A DNA stretch of 64,000 nucleotides. It comes from Hoeflea phototrophica DFL-43. Its GTDB lineage: Bacteria > Pseudomonadota > Alphaproteobacteria > Rhizobiales > Rhizobiaceae. A program made the translations under genes and the position numbers. Shown here in pieces: positions 17,636 to 26,478 of this stretch. Below the pieces are notes generated by a model. That model searched no databases. It was given only the letters and a program-made list of their open reading frames with translations, and was not told the DNA's origin. The stretch covers positions 4,369,408-4,433,407 of the forward strand of contig NZ_CM002917.1 of assembly GCF_000154705.2 (NCBI RefSeq), in the 5' to 3' direction. Each line of letters starts with the position of its first letter. Position 1 is the first letter of the stretch.

Positions 17636-18217
17636 TCAATAGGCCTGCTTCGGCGTCCGGTCGTCCGACAGAGATTGCTGAGATCTCAGGATGATCGCTT
17701 CAATCGCGTCGGCCAGGTGGACTTCAGCGATGTTGTAGTCGCCTTTTGCGACCCGGATCTTGTGCGCCTCAAGCAGCACCTCGGCATGGGATGAGCCCGC
17801 AGGTGGCTCGAACCGGTAGGCGGCGAGCTCGATCAGAAAACCCAGCGGATCGGTGAAATAGATCGAATCCATGAAGCCGCGGTCCTTGACGCCGCTGTGT
17901 TTGATTCCGCGCTCATCCAGCCGCTCCACCGCTTGCGAGAAAGTCGCCTTCGACACGTTGATCGCCAGATGATGCACAGCACCGGGCTCGGTCGAGGTCC
18001 GTTCGGGATCGGGCTTGCGGTCCTCGCTGGTGAAGATGGTGATCAGCCGTCCATCGCCCGGATCGAAATAGAGATGGCTTTCCAAGGCACTGTCGAGATT
18101 GGGCTGTTCGAAGACGAAGGGCATGCCAAGCACGCCTTCCCAGAAGTCGATCGAGGTCTGCCTGTCCGCCCCCACAAGCGTGATGTGGTGGATGCCCTGT
18201 GCCTGCAATTTGCGCAT
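17636..18217 (-). CDS. VOC (glyoxalase/dioxygenase) superfamily protein
   Basis: A 193-residue protein. The VOC fold is seen in GIHHITLVGADRQTSIDFWEGVLGM near the N-terminus, a second module beginning at VHHLAINV, and SIYFTDPLGFLIELAAY (about 118-134), with metal-ligand candidates His10 or His11, a central His and the late Glu. The closest flavour is ring-cleaving dioxygenase-like proteins (LinE/CatE-like). The substrate cannot be predicted. The C-terminal 50 residues are an extension beyond the usual domain. Confidence 0.82.
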   Translation of the reverse strand: MRKLQAQGIHHITLVGADRQTSIDFWEGVLGMPFVFEQPNLDSALESHLYFDPGDGRLITIFTSEDRKPDPERTSTEPGAVHHLAINVSKATFSQAVERLDERGIKHSGVKDRGFMDSIYFTDPLGFLIELAAYRFEPPAGSSHAEVLLEAHKIRVAKGDYNIAEVHLADAIEAIILRSQQSLSDDRTPKQAY

Positions 18218-18371
18218 CTTCGTCTCCCGCTACCGTTCATTCTGAAAAACAATAGCAAAAGGGAGCGGAACGGCAAAACAGCTGCGGGAGGTGTCGCAGG
18301 AACCTGATACTGACAATATTTGGCACCATCAGAGGTTAAGACATAGGGACCAATCAACCGGAGATCCACTC

Positions 18372-18833
18372 ATGTCCACATCCTTGACCACTGCCATTTC
18401 CACGCTTGCCATGGCTTCCGCACTTGCCGCCGGCGCCGCGGCCGGGGAGCCCGAAGCCGGACAAAAGGCCATCCTGAATACCATAGCCACCATGACATCG
18501 TCCTTCGCCGCGGGCGATCTGGACGGCGTTCTGACAACCTATGAGGAGGGAGCCGCGGTTGTTTCTGCCCCGGGCCAGCCGGTCAGAGGGCGCGAGGAAC
18601 TTGCCGTTATGTTCGGGCAATTCATCGAAGCAGGCATCGACTTCGACTATGGCACCCACGACGTCGTCATCGCCGGAGACATTGGGCTGCATCTGATGAA
18701 ATGGACCAGCGCGACACCCGATGGCCAACAGTCGGCGCTGTCGGTTGCCGTGTTGCGGCGCCAGCCTGACGGCAACTGGCGCATGGTGATCGACCATCCC
18801 TTCGGCGACCACGTGATGGTGGACGGCAACTAG
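18372..18833 (+). CDS. Exported NTF2/SnoaL-like protein
   Basis: A 153-residue protein with a signal peptide (about 1-25, ending AAAG). The remaining 125 residues fit the SnoaL/DUF4440 fold: an N-terminal helix (AILNTIATMTSSFAAGDLDGVL), then alternating strands, ending WRMVIDHPFGDHV. The NTF2-like fold binds small hydrophobic molecules or acts catalytically; no function can be assigned. The start at 18372 has GGAG upstream. It is divergent from the VOC gene. Confidence 0.78.
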   Translation: MSTSLTTAISTLAMASALAAGAAAGEPEAGQKAILNTIATMTSSFAAGDLDGVLTTYEEGAAVVSAPGQPVRGREELAVMFGQFIEAGIDFDYGTHDVVIAGDIGLHLMKWTSATPDGQQSALSVAVLRRQPDGNWRMVIDHPFGDHVMVDGN

Positions 18834-18951
18834 GTTTCCAGCCGGCGCGGCACGCAGGATCGTTGCAGCTTCGACCGGGGACCCTCTGCTGCACCCCGGA
18901 TCCGGTCCGTACCGCCTGATTGCTCGTTTCGACCCCGGTACGATATGATCA

Positions 18952-18974
18952 AGAAGGGCGCTTTGCGCCCTTCT
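18952..18974 (+). other. Perfect hairpin upstream of typA
   Basis: AGAAGGGCGC and GCGCCCTTCT form a perfect 10-bp stem with a TTT loop. It is not followed by a T-run, so it is not a clear intrinsic terminator for the gene ending at 18833. Confidence 0.6.
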
Positions 18975-19030
18975 CTCGCTCCATTAAGGCTGTCGGGCAA
19001 AGATATCTTTCGCAACCGCAAAAAACCCTG

Positions 19031-19092
19031 TATAAGCCGCGCAAATTCCGGTCATTGCCGGCCCGCGCCGGGATCATGGTTCCGGCGCTTTT
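19031..19092 (+). promoter_or_regulatory. typA promoter -10 and hairpin-rich leader
   Basis: TATAAG at 19031-19036 is a -10-like hexamer; the -35 is weak. The leader then contains four CCGG blocks (19048, 19058, 19068, 19082). The last two form GCGCCGG (19065-19071) with CCGGCGC (19082-19088), followed by TTTT, an intrinsic-terminator-like structure 27 bp before the typA ATG. The first two can form an alternative CCGG-N6-CCGG hairpin, and any two blocks can pair, as in an attenuator. Confidence 0.45.
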
Positions 19093-19118
19093 GTATTCTC
19101 CAGAATGAGACCTGACCT

Positions 19119-20945
19119 ATGTCCCTGCGCAATATTGCGATCATCGCCCACGTTGACCATGGCAAGACCACACTTGTCGACGAACTGCTCAAGCAATCCG
19201 GTGTCTACCGCGAAAACGAACGCGTTCAGGAACGCGCGATGGATTCGGGCGACATCGAGAAGGAGCGCGGCATCACCATTCTCGCCAAGGCCACCTCGGT
19301 GGAATGGAAGGGAACCCGCATCAACATCGTTGACACCCCCGGCCACGCCGATTTCGGCGGCGAGGTGGAGCGTATCCTGTCGATGGTCGATGGCGCGATT
19401 GTTCTGGTCGATGCAGCCGAAGGCCCGATGCCGCAGACCAAATTCGTGGTCGGCAAGGCCTTGAAGGTCGGCCTCCGCCCGATCGTCGCCATCAACAAGA
19501 TCGACCGTCCCGACGCCCGCGTCGACGAGGTCATCAATGAAGTGTTCGACCTGTTCGCAGCGCTCGACGCCACCGACGAGCAGCTTGACTTCCCGATCAT
19601 GTATGGCTCGGGCCGCAACGGCTGGATGGATGCCGGCCCTGACCGCCCCGCCGATGGCGGATCGCTGACGCCGCTGTTCGATCTGGTTCTTGAGCATTGC
19701 CCGGAGCCCACCGTGGCCGAAGGTCCGTTCCGCATGATCGGCACGATTCTGGAAGCCAACCCGTTCCTTGGCCGTATCATTACCGGCCGTATCCATTCCG
19801 GCTCGATCAAGCCGAACCAGGCCGTCAAGGTTCTCAATGGTGAGGGCAAGTTGGTCGAAAACGGCCGGATTTCCAAGATCCTCGCTTTCCGCGGTCTCGA
19901 GCGCCAGCCGGTCGAGGAAGCCCATGCCGGCGACATCGTCGCCATTGCCGGCCTGTCGAAGGGCACCGTGGCAGACACCTTCTGCGATCCTTCGGTGGCA
20001 GAAGCGCTGACCGCGCAGCCGATCGACCCGCCGACCGTCACCATGACCTTCCTGGTCAATGATTCCCCGCTTGCCGGCACCGAGGGCGACAAGGTGACGA
20101 GCCGCGTCATCCGCGACCGACTGCTCAAGGAAGCCGAAGGCAATGTGGCGCTGAAGATCGAGGAATCCGAAGGCAAGGATTCGTTCTACGTCTCCGGCCG
20201 CGGCGAATTGCAGCTGGCCGTGCTGATCGAAACCATGCGTCGCGAAGGCTTCGAACTCGCCGTGTCGCGTCCGCGTGTCGTCATGCACAATGACGAGAGC
20301 GGCACGCTGATGGAGCCGATCGAAGAGGTTGTCATCGACGTTGATGAAGAGCATTCCGGCGTCGTCGTGCAGAAGATGTCCGAGCGCAAGGCCGAAATGA
20401 CCGAACTGCGCCCATCGGGCGGCAATCGCGTCCGTCTTGTGTTCCACGCCCCGACCCGCGGCCTGATCGGCTACCAGTCGGAACTCTTGACCGACACCCG
20501 CGGCACCGCCGTGATGAACCGTCTGTTCCATGACTATCAGCCCTACAAGGGCGAGATCGGCGGACGCACCAACGGTGTTCTGCTGGCCAACCAGCCAGGC
20601 GAGGCTGTGGCCTATGCAATGTTCAATCTCGAAGACCGTGGCCCGATGATCATCGAGCCGGGCGACAAGGTCTATATGGGCATGATCATCGGCATCCATA
20701 CCCGCGACAATGACCTCGAGGTCAATGTGCTCAAGGGCAAGCAGCTCACCAACATCCGCTCGGCCGGCAAGGACGAGGCCGTCAAGCTGACGCCGCCGAT
20801 CCGCATGACCCTGGACCGGGCGCTGTCCTGGATCCAGGACGACGAGCTGATGGAAGTGACGCCGAAGTCGATCCGTCTGCGCAAGCGTTATCTCGACGCC
20901 AACGACCGCAAGCGGTTTGCAAAAGCCGGCGCCAGCGCTGCCTGA
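19119..20945 (+). CDS. typA: Ribosome-associated translational GTPase TypA/BipA
   Basis: A 608-residue GTPase. G1 is AHVDHGKTT (about 9-17), G2 lies around RGITI, G3 is [12 protein letters not shown]4 is NKID. Domain II, two EF-G-like alpha-beta domains and the BipA-specific C-terminal domain ([20 protein letters not shown] onward) are complete. TypA assists 50S subunit assembly and translation under cold and other stress. A hairpin-rich leader precedes it. An acyltransferase gene starts one base after its stop. Confidence 0.97.
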   Translation: MSLRNIAIIAHVDHGKTTLVDELLKQSGVYRENERVQERAMDSGDIEKERGITILAKATSVEWKGTRINIVDTPGHADFGGEVERILSMVDGAIVLVDAAEGPMPQTKFVVGKALKVGLRPIVAINKIDRPDARVDEVINEVFDLFAALDATDEQLDFPIMYGSGRNGWMDAGPDRPADGGSLTPLFDLVLEHCPEPTVAEGPFRMIGTILEANPFLGRIITGRIHSGSIKPNQAVKVLNGEGKLVENGRISKILAFRGLERQPVEEAHAGDIVAIAGLSKGTVADTFCDPSVAEALTAQPIDPPTVTMTFLVNDSPLAGTEGDKVTSRVIRDRLLKEAEGNVALKIEESEGKDSFYVSGRGELQLAVLIETMRREGFELAVSRPRVVMHNDESGTLMEPIEEVVIDVDEEHSGVVVQKMSERKAEMTELRPSGGNRVRLVFHAPTRGLIGYQSELLTDTRGTAVMNRLFHDYQPYKGEIGGRTNGVLLANQPGEAVAYAMFNLEDRGPMIIEPGDKVYMGMIIGIHTRDNDLEVNVLKGKQLTNIRSAGKDEAVKLTPPIRMTLDRALSWIQDDELMEVTPKSIRLRKRYLDANDRKRFAKAGASAA

Positions 20946-20946
20946 T

Positions 20947-21606
20947 ATGGCTGAGGCGCGTGAGGTCGATCTGGAAAGCTGGTCACGGGCCGGACAGTTC
21001 AACCTGTTCCGGAGCTATGACCGGCCCCATTTCGCCACCACCGCGCGCGTCGATGTCACCGCCCTGATGACCAAGGGCAAGTCCGCAGGTGCATCGCCCT
21101 ATCGCGCCTTTATCCACGCCATCGGCGCGGGGGTTCACGCCGTTCCCGCCCTCAAGATGCGTTTCATCGGCGATCAGGTTTTCGAATACGGTGCAATCGC
21201 ACTGTCGGCGACGGTTCCACGCCCCGGCGACACCTTCGGCTACGCCTATATCCCCTATATTGCGGATTGGGCGGAATTTGACCACAGCTGCAAGGCGATC
21301 ATCGAAGAAACCGCCCGTGGCACCGACTTCGGCGCCAACACCGGACAGCGCTTTGATCTGGCCTATCTCTCCTGCCTGCCGTGGATCGATTTCACCGCGC
21401 TCGACAACGCGTTGCCGGGACCGGATGACTGTATCCCCCGCTTTTCCTGGGGAAAAATCGTTCAAGGCCACGACGGCCGCTGGAGCTGCCCGGTCGCGGT
21501 GCAGGTTCATCATGCCCTGGTCGATGGATTGCAGGTTGGCCAGTTTTTCCAGGCCGCACAGGCCTGCCTTGACCAGTTTGCGGACACGAACACTGACACC
21601 GCCTGA
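20947..21606 (+). CDS. CatA-like (chloramphenicol acetyltransferase fold) acyltransferase
   Basis: A 219-residue protein covering the CAT fold. The catalytic HHALVDG motif is at residues 188-194 with His189 as the base, and the N-terminal FRSYDRPHF and AIGAGVHAVPALKMR blocks match the type-A CAT family. Acetyl-CoA-dependent acylation is expected; whether chloramphenicol is a substrate cannot be told, and many chromosomal members act on other molecules. The ATG lies one base after the typA stop, so translation is probably coupled. Confidence 0.85.
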   Translation: MAEAREVDLESWSRAGQFNLFRSYDRPHFATTARVDVTALMTKGKSAGASPYRAFIHAIGAGVHAVPALKMRFIGDQVFEYGAIALSATVPRPGDTFGYAYIPYIADWAEFDHSCKAIIEETARGTDFGANTGQRFDLAYLSCLPWIDFTALDNALPGPDDCIPRFSWGKIVQGHDGRWSCPVAVQVHHALVDGLQVGQFFQAAQACLDQFADTNTDTA

Positions 21607-21696
21607 TCCGGTTTGACACCAAAGCGCCCTTTGAACTGACAGCTCCAGAGCCGGAAATGGCCGGGTTACAGCAAAGTTGCGCCCTTGCATTAATTC

Positions 21697-21712
21697 TTAA
21701 CAAACGGTTAAC
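21697..21712. promoter_or_regulatory. CtrA-type box upstream of the GNAT gene
   Basis: TTAA-CAAACGG-TTAAC matches the CtrA consensus TTAA-N7-TTAA(C) exactly. It lies 98 bp upstream of the GNAT start. A further TTAA is at 21690-21693, and CAAACG/CGTTTG half-sites overlap the box. Confidence 0.5.
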
Positions 21713-21809
21713 TCGTTTGGCGCCGTCCACAAAACAATGCTGTGGGCAGACCTGCAAGCCCGGCGCTAACCGCCTTATGCGGATGTCCCGGGATCGGTAG
21801 TATGGATTT

Positions 21810-22319
21810 ATGAGCAAGACACTCACGATTGACATCAGGCATGCCGAACCCCAGGACGCCGAAGCTATCGCCGAGGCACACCGGGCGGCATGGAGTCATG
21901 CCTATACGGGAATCCTGCCGCACAAGGCGTTGCGCCAGATGCTCGAACGTCGAAATGTTGCCTGGTGGCGCCGCGCGATACGCGGTTCCACATCCATCCT
22001 GGTGCTCGATGTCGGTGGCACCATTGCCGGTTACGCGACCCTTGGCCTCAATCGCGCCCGGTCGCTGCCGCAGGAAGGCGAGATTTACGAGCTCTACCTC
22101 CGGCCTGAGTTCCAGGGCGTGGGCCTGGGCAAAAGACTGTTCAATGAAGCCAGACAGTTGCTGACCTCGCTCGGCTGCAAGGGCATGGCGATCTGGTGCC
22201 TCGAGGAAAATCATCAATCCGTGGATTTTTACCGCTTCCAGGGCGGCCGCGATGTTGCCGAAGGTCACGAGACCTTCGATGGCAAGACACTCAAGAAAAT
22301 CGCCTTCATCTGGGCCTGA
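21810..22319 (+). CDS. GNAT family N-acetyltransferase
   Basis: A 169-residue single-domain GNAT protein. The start of the fold is [20 protein letters not shown], the pyrophosphate-binding motif A is [21 protein letters not shown] (about 92-112, with Q/GxGxG/A), and motif B contains the [13 protein letters not shown] stretch. Acetylation of an amine with acetyl-CoA is expected; the acceptor is unknown. A CtrA-type box lies upstream. Confidence 0.88.
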   Translation: MSKTLTIDIRHAEPQDAEAIAEAHRAAWSHAYTGILPHKALRQMLERRNVAWWRRAIRGSTSILVLDVGGTIAGYATLGLNRARSLPQEGEIYELYLRPEFQGVGLGKRLFNEARQLLTSLGCKGMAIWCLEENHQSVDFYRFQGGRDVAEGHETFDGKTLKKIAFIWA

Positions 22320-22536
22320 CCTCAGCCTCACAATCTCATCAGCAGCCAGTGCCAAGCATCATGACCTAAAGTCCGGTTGCGTCCGGGCAGCTTTGGCTTT
22401 AATCCCGGGGCCGCAAGTGGCGTTTGCAGGCTCATATCCTGCACCGGCGCCGCAAGGCAGTTTCAGGCACGCAGCCACGGCCCATGACCCAAGCATGGCG
22501 CTGAAATGCGGGCCACCTAAAAAAATTGGAGCGATC

Positions 22537-23070
22537 ATGCGCATAGACGCAATCACCATTGGCGAAAAACCGCCACACGACGTCAACGTGATCATCGAGG
22601 TGCCGGTTGGCGGTCATCCCATCAAGTATGAGATGGACAAGGATGCAGGCACCCTGGTGGTGGACCGGTTCCTTTACACACCGATGACATACCCGGGCAA
22701 TTACGGCTTCGTTCCGCATACGCTCTCCGATGACGGCGATCCAATCGATGTGCTGGTCTGCAACACGCGCCCGCTGATCCCCGGCTGCGTGATCAATGTC
22801 CGTCCGATCGGCGTGCTGATCATGGAAGACAATTCCGGTCAGGACGAGAAGATCATCGCAGTCCCATCGGCGCATCTCACCAAGCGTTATGAAGGTGTCA
22901 ACGACTACACCGACATGCCCGAAATCACCCTGCAGCAGATCGAGCACTTCTTCGAGCACTACAAGGATCTCGAGCCCGGCAAATGGGTCAAGATTGGCGG
23001 CTGGCGCGATGCAGAAGTCGCCCGTAAGCTGATTGTGGAAGCGATCGACCGGGCCAAGGCAAAGGGCTAA
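22537..23070 (+). CDS. ppa: Inorganic pyrophosphatase (family I)
   Basis: A 177-residue enzyme hydrolysing pyrophosphate to two phosphates. The family signature [10 protein letters not shown] (about 65-74) with the metal-binding aspartates is intact, as is the N-terminal [18 protein letters not shown]. The start at 22537 has GGAG upstream and gives the usual bacterial length; the long in-frame extension upstream is not conserved in character. Confidence 0.97.
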   Translation: MRIDAITIGEKPPHDVNVIIEVPVGGHPIKYEMDKDAGTLVVDRFLYTPMTYPGNYGFVPHTLSDDGDPIDVLVCNTRPLIPGCVINVRPIGVLIMEDNSGQDEKIIAVPSAHLTKRYEGVNDYTDMPEITLQQIEHFFEHYKDLEPGKWVKIGGWRDAEVARKLIVEAIDRAKAKG

Positions 23071-23120
23071 GGCCGGGCCGTGAGACCACGGGGTCCAGCC
23101 TCGCAGTAGCGCGACAGGCC

Positions 23121-23429
23121 TCAGGCCAATCCATCCAGCTTTGCTGCCAGCTCCTGCGGGTCACCCTCGAGCCGCACGGTCTTGGTGCGGCTGTTGGCGC
23201 CGGAAATCACACGCACTCTCGATTTTGCGAGTTTCAGGCGTTTTGCGAGAAAGGCCTCAAGCGCGCGGTTGGCCTTGTTGTTCTCGGCCACGGCGCGAAC
23301 TCTGATCTTCAACCGCGTCTGGCCGGCAGCATCGGCGACTACGCCGTCAATGACGTCCGACGCCGCGGAAGGCGTGAGCCTGACAGCGAGGTCAATCCCG
23401 CTGTCTGAGGCCTGGAACCAGTTGCTCAG
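23121..23429 (-). CDS. DUF167 (YggU) family protein, probable CTG start
   Basis: About 102 residues. The DUF167 core is clear: [42 protein letters not shown] and [19 protein letters not shown]. No ATG, GTG or TTG exists at the right place: the only start consistent with family length is a CTG at 23429-23427 that overlaps the yggT stop as CTGA. A start farther upstream (for example at 23753) would require translating through yggT in another frame. Function of the family is unknown; it is often next to yggT. Confidence 0.75.
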   Translation of the reverse strand: MSNWFQASDSGIDLAVRLTPSAASDVIDGVVADAAGQTRLKIRVRAVAENNKANRALEAFLAKRLKLAKSRVRVISGANSRTKTVRLEGDPQELAAKLDGLA

Positions 23430-23719
23430 CGCAGGAAGATCGGGGCGATCGAGGTCGCAATGAAGGTGCGCACGAAGAAGATCGCGATCAGCAGCACGAT
23501 GGGCGAGATGTCCAGACCACCAAGATCGGGCAGAATCCGGCGGATCGGTCGCAGCGCCGGTTCGGTCGCCTTGTAGAGAAACTCGCCGATCATGCCGACA
23601 AAGCGGTTGTTGGCATTGATCACATTGAAGGCATAGAGCCAGGAGAAGATGGCGCTGCCAATGATGATCCAGGTGTAGATACCCAGCGCCAGGTCGATGG
23701 TTTGAAAGACTGCAATCAT
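23426..23719 (-). CDS. yggT: YggT family membrane protein
   Basis: A 97-residue protein with two hydrophobic segments (about 8-28 and 70-92) around the conserved middle [27 protein letters not shown]. YggT proteins are small inner-membrane proteins linked to osmotic tolerance or cell division site placement in other bacteria. The start has GGAGAG upstream. The DUF167 gene begins at its stop codon. Confidence 0.9.
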   Translation of the reverse strand: MIAVFQTIDLALGIYTWIIIGSAIFSWLYAFNVINANNRFVGMIGEFLYKATEPALRPIRRILPDLGGLDISPIVLLIAIFFVRTFIATSIAPIFLR

Positions 23720-23998
23720 AATGCTCTCCGGCTTTTCGTCGCGTGAGCGACATGTAGACACTCGAACCCGGGGCGGCAAGGGCGTTGCACCATCAACTGT
23801 CCGGCAAGGTTACCGCCGATCATGTCCGCAGTGCTCAACATCGAGGCCAATCCCCCTTGCGCGGTCCGGGCCCCTGCCACACCTTCTCTGGCGTCCAGCC
23901 TCCGCAGGTGTATAACGGGGGAAACCGACCTGATTGCAGGCCTTTATCATCGCGCTCCCGGGCTGATCCTGGCATGAGCGCGCAGCCGGACACATACA

Positions 23999-25300
23999 AT
24001 GCAGATCCCTTTGCACGCGGAAGACCGCTTTGCCGCCTTTCGCCATCGCGCTTTCGCTTTCTATTTCATTGCCCGGTTTCTCTCGACCTTCGGTCTGCAG
24101 ATCATCAGTGTCTCGGTGGGCTGGCAGATCTATGATCTCACCCGCGACCCGTTCGACCTGGGACTTGTCGGGCTGATCCAGTTCATGCCGGCACTGGTCC
24201 TGATCCTGTTCACCGGCTCCGCCGCCGACCGCTACGGCCGCCGCACCATCATGATGATCTGTGAGGTCATCATCGGCCTGTGCGCGCTGGCATTGGTCTA
24301 TTTCGCCTGGAAGGGCCTGGTCTCGCCCCTGCCGATTTTCGCCGTGCTGCTGGTCATCGGTATCTCGCGCGCGTTCTTTGCACCCGCCTCGCAGTCGCTG
24401 GCGCCCAATCTGGTGCCGGCCCGTGATCTTCCCAATGCAATCGCCTGGAATTCGACCTCCTGGCAGACGGCAACCATCGTCGGCCCGGTGGCGGGCGGCC
24501 TGCTTTACGGTCTGGGCCCGATGACACCCTATCTCACCGCTGTGGGCTTTTTCGCGCTCGCCACGGTGTTCATCACACTGGTGCCGCCGCCGTCGCAGCG
24601 CTCACGCGGCCAGGCCCAGAGCTGGGACACGCTGATGGCCGGTTTCAGCTATGTGCGCAACCAGAAGATCGTGCTGGGCGCCATCTCTCTCGACATGTTC
24701 GCAGTCCTGCTGGGCGGCGCGATCGCGCTGATGCCTGTTTTCGCCCGCGACGTGCTGGAACTCGGCCCCACCGGGCTCGGCTGGCTGCGTGCAGCGCCGG
24801 GGATCGGCGCCATCGGCATGGCGATCTATCTCGCCTCGCGCCCGGTCAAGCGCCACGCCGGCAGAGCCATGTTCATCGCGGTTGGCGTGTTTGGCGCAGC
24901 CACCATGATCTTCGGCCTGTCGACATCGCCATTGTTGTCCATTGCAGCCCTTATCGTCATGGGCGCCTCCGACATGATCTCGGTCTATGTCCGCCAGAGC
25001 CTGGTGCAATTGTGGACGCCCGACGAGCTGCGCGGCCGGGTCAGCGCCGTCAACATGGTGTTCATCGGCGCGTCCAACGAGCTGGGCGAGTTCCGCGCTG
25101 GCACCATGGCAGCACTGATCGGACCTGTGGCCGCGGTGGTGATCGGCGGCGCCGGAACACTCGCCGTGGCACTGGCCTGGAGTTTCGGATTTCCCGCCCT
25201 CAGGCAGATCCAGTCACTCGACAAGGATGCCGAGGAAAGCCGGGCCACCCTCAGGGCAGAGTTGGAACGGCAGGAAAAATCCGGTCCAGGAACCGCTTGA
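23999..25300 (+). CDS. MFS transporter (EntS/MFS_3-like)
   Basis: A 433-residue protein with about 11-12 membrane segments. The cytoplasmic loop signature AADRYGRRTIMM (about 78-89) and the pattern SVGWQIYDLTRDPFDLGLVGLIQFMP near the N-terminus match the enterobactin-exporter-like MFS_3 group. The start is weakly supported: ribosome binding signals before the ATG are poor, and an out-of-frame ATG lies 25 bp upstream. Substrate unknown. The 3' end overlaps the convergent amidotransferase gene by 50 bp. Confidence 0.86.
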   Translation: MQIPLHAEDRFAAFRHRAFAFYFIARFLSTFGLQIISVSVGWQIYDLTRDPFDLGLVGLIQFMPALVLILFTGSAADRYGRRTIMMICEVIIGLCALALVYFAWKGLVSPLPIFAVLLVIGISRAFFAPASQSLAPNLVPARDLPNAIAWNSTSWQTATIVGPVAGGLLYGLGPMTPYLTAVGFFALATVFITLVPPPSQRSRGQAQSWDTLMAGFSYVRNQKIVLGAISLDMFAVLLGGAIALMPVFARDVLELGPTGLGWLRAAPGIGAIGMAIYLASRPVKRHAGRAMFIAVGVFGAATMIFGLSTSPLLSIAALIVMGASDMISVYVRQSLVQLWTPDELRGRVSAVNMVFIGASNELGEFRAGTMAALIGPVAAVVIGGAGTLAVALAWSFGFPALRQIQSLDKDAEESRATLRAELERQEKSGPGTA

Positions 25301-25988
25301 GCCAGTCAAGCAAAGCCGCATCATGAACCAGGCGGCCATCAAGATGCTGCCGTCCCTGCTGCGCCCCGGGCAGATCGAACCTGTGCGCGCCGCGCACGGC
25401 CCAACGATGCATCATTGCCAGCGTCAATTCGGCATGAAACTGGATGCCCCAGGCGTTGTCACCATAGCGGAACGCCTGGTTCGGATAGGTTTCGGCCGTG
25501 GCCAGAAGTGCTGCACCCCGGGGCAAGTCAAAGCCTTCGCGGTGAAACTGATAGACCATGGGCGGCCAATCCATCATCGTCTGCCCGGCAGGCGTGGCCT
25601 CAAGCCCGTACCAGCCGATTTCCACCTGGCCGTCGTCGCGGGTGGCGACCCGCCCACCAAGGTGGTTGACCAGGATCTGCGCGCCCAGACAGATCCCGAG
25701 ATAGGGCTTGTCTGACTTCAGGATCACATCCATGAACCGGGTTTCGCGGCGAACGCCTTCGTCATCATCATTGGCGCTCATCGGCCCACCAAACACGACA
25801 ACGCCGGCGTGATCATCAAGATGATCCGGCAACGGATCACCCAGAACCGGACGCCTTACATCGGCCTCATAGCCCATCCGATCGAGGATCTGGCCGACCC
25901 GTCCCGAACTCGAGGTTTCCTGATGCAGAATGATGAGAATGCGGCCACTGCGTGAGCCAGCCCTGAGCTCAAACCCCGTCACTCTCAT
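25251..25988 (-). CDS. Class I glutamine amidotransferase domain protein (GMP-synthase-like)
   Basis: A 245-residue GATase1 protein. The nucleophile elbow LGICLGAQ carries Cys100, and GIQFHAEL supplies the His and Glu of the triad; VVVFGGPMSA is the oxyanion strand. There is no attached synthase domain, so it resembles the stand-alone GuaA-like amidotransferases of unknown target. The start is uncertain: the ATG at 25988 overlaps the terB-like gene end by 20 bp and sits very close to its G-rich signal, while ATGs at 26000 and 26012 are also possible. Last gene of the hem cluster. Confidence 0.82.
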   Translation of the reverse strand: MRVTGFELRAGSRSGRILIILHQETSSSGRVGQILDRMGYEADVRRPVLGDPLPDHLDDHAGVVVFGGPMSANDDDEGVRRETRFMDVILKSDKPYLGICLGAQILVNHLGGRVATRDDGQVEIGWYGLEATPAGQTMMDWPPMVYQFHREGFDLPRGAALLATAETYPNQAFRYGDNAWGIQFHAELTLAMMHRWAVRGAHRFDLPGAQQGRQHLDGRLVHDAALLDWLKRFLDRIFPAVPTLP

Positions 25989-26457
25989 GCTCCCCGCCAT
26001 GGATACCCGCATCCTTGAGCGCCCGTTGCCGGGCAAGCACGCGGTCGCGGCTCGATACGCCCATCAGATCTGAAATCCGCCAGACCACATGGTCTTCCAG
26101 TTCATGGCGATGGCCGTCGGCATAGGCGAGCCGCCACAACAATTCGATGAAATGCACCTTGGCCTCAGGATCGAGGCTGCGGTTGAGCACGCTGGTGAAG
26201 GAATAGAGGTCCACCGATTCCCGATCCGCCGCTTCACCGGCCTCGAGCAAAACCTTGGCTGAGTTGCCGCTGTCGGCATATTCTTCGGCGATCATGGTCT
26301 TTAGGGCTTCTGCCTCAGCCTCATCAACGACGCCATCAGCGCCAATCACGTGATAAAACAGTGCGACCGCGGCCACGTCGGGATCACTGGCGTCAGGCCC
26401 CGAGCGCTGGTTGTCACCTTGCAAGTTGCTCAGGAAAGCCCGTATCTGCTCAAGCAT
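25969..26457 (-). CDS. TerB/DjlA-N-like tellurite resistance family protein
   Basis: A 162-residue helical protein. The core ALFYHVIGADGVVDEAEAEALKTMI and LLWRLAYADGHRHELEDHVVWRISDLMGVS is the TerB-type repeated acidic helix pair with DG turns that can bind metal. Single TerB-domain proteins like this are common in alphaproteobacteria and not evidence of tellurite resistance on their own. It lies 21 bp after hemY and overlaps the amidotransferase start. Confidence 0.85.
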   Translation of the reverse strand: MLEQIRAFLSNLQGDNQRSGPDASDPDVAAVALFYHVIGADGVVDEAEAEALKTMIAEEYADSGNSAKVLLEAGEAADRESVDLYSFTSVLNRSLDPEAKVHFIELLWRLAYADGHRHELEDHVVWRISDLMGVSSRDRVLARQRALKDAGIHGGEHESDGV

Positions 26458-26478
26458 GCCTCGTCCTTCTCAATAGTC

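Noticed and set aside
19074..21002. 642-codon open frame on the minus strand opposite typA
   Set aside because: It mirrors typA codon structure, has no recognisable domain and reflects the lack of stops in GC-rich antisense frames.
23974..24060. Possible frameshift at the MFS transporter start
   Set aside because: An out-of-frame ATG with a good context lies 25 bp upstream, but the in-frame ATG gives a normal family N-terminus, so an indel is not needed.
25969..26457. TerB-like protein as a sign of tellurite resistance
   Set aside because: No other ter genes are present; single TerB-domain proteins are common and not specific.
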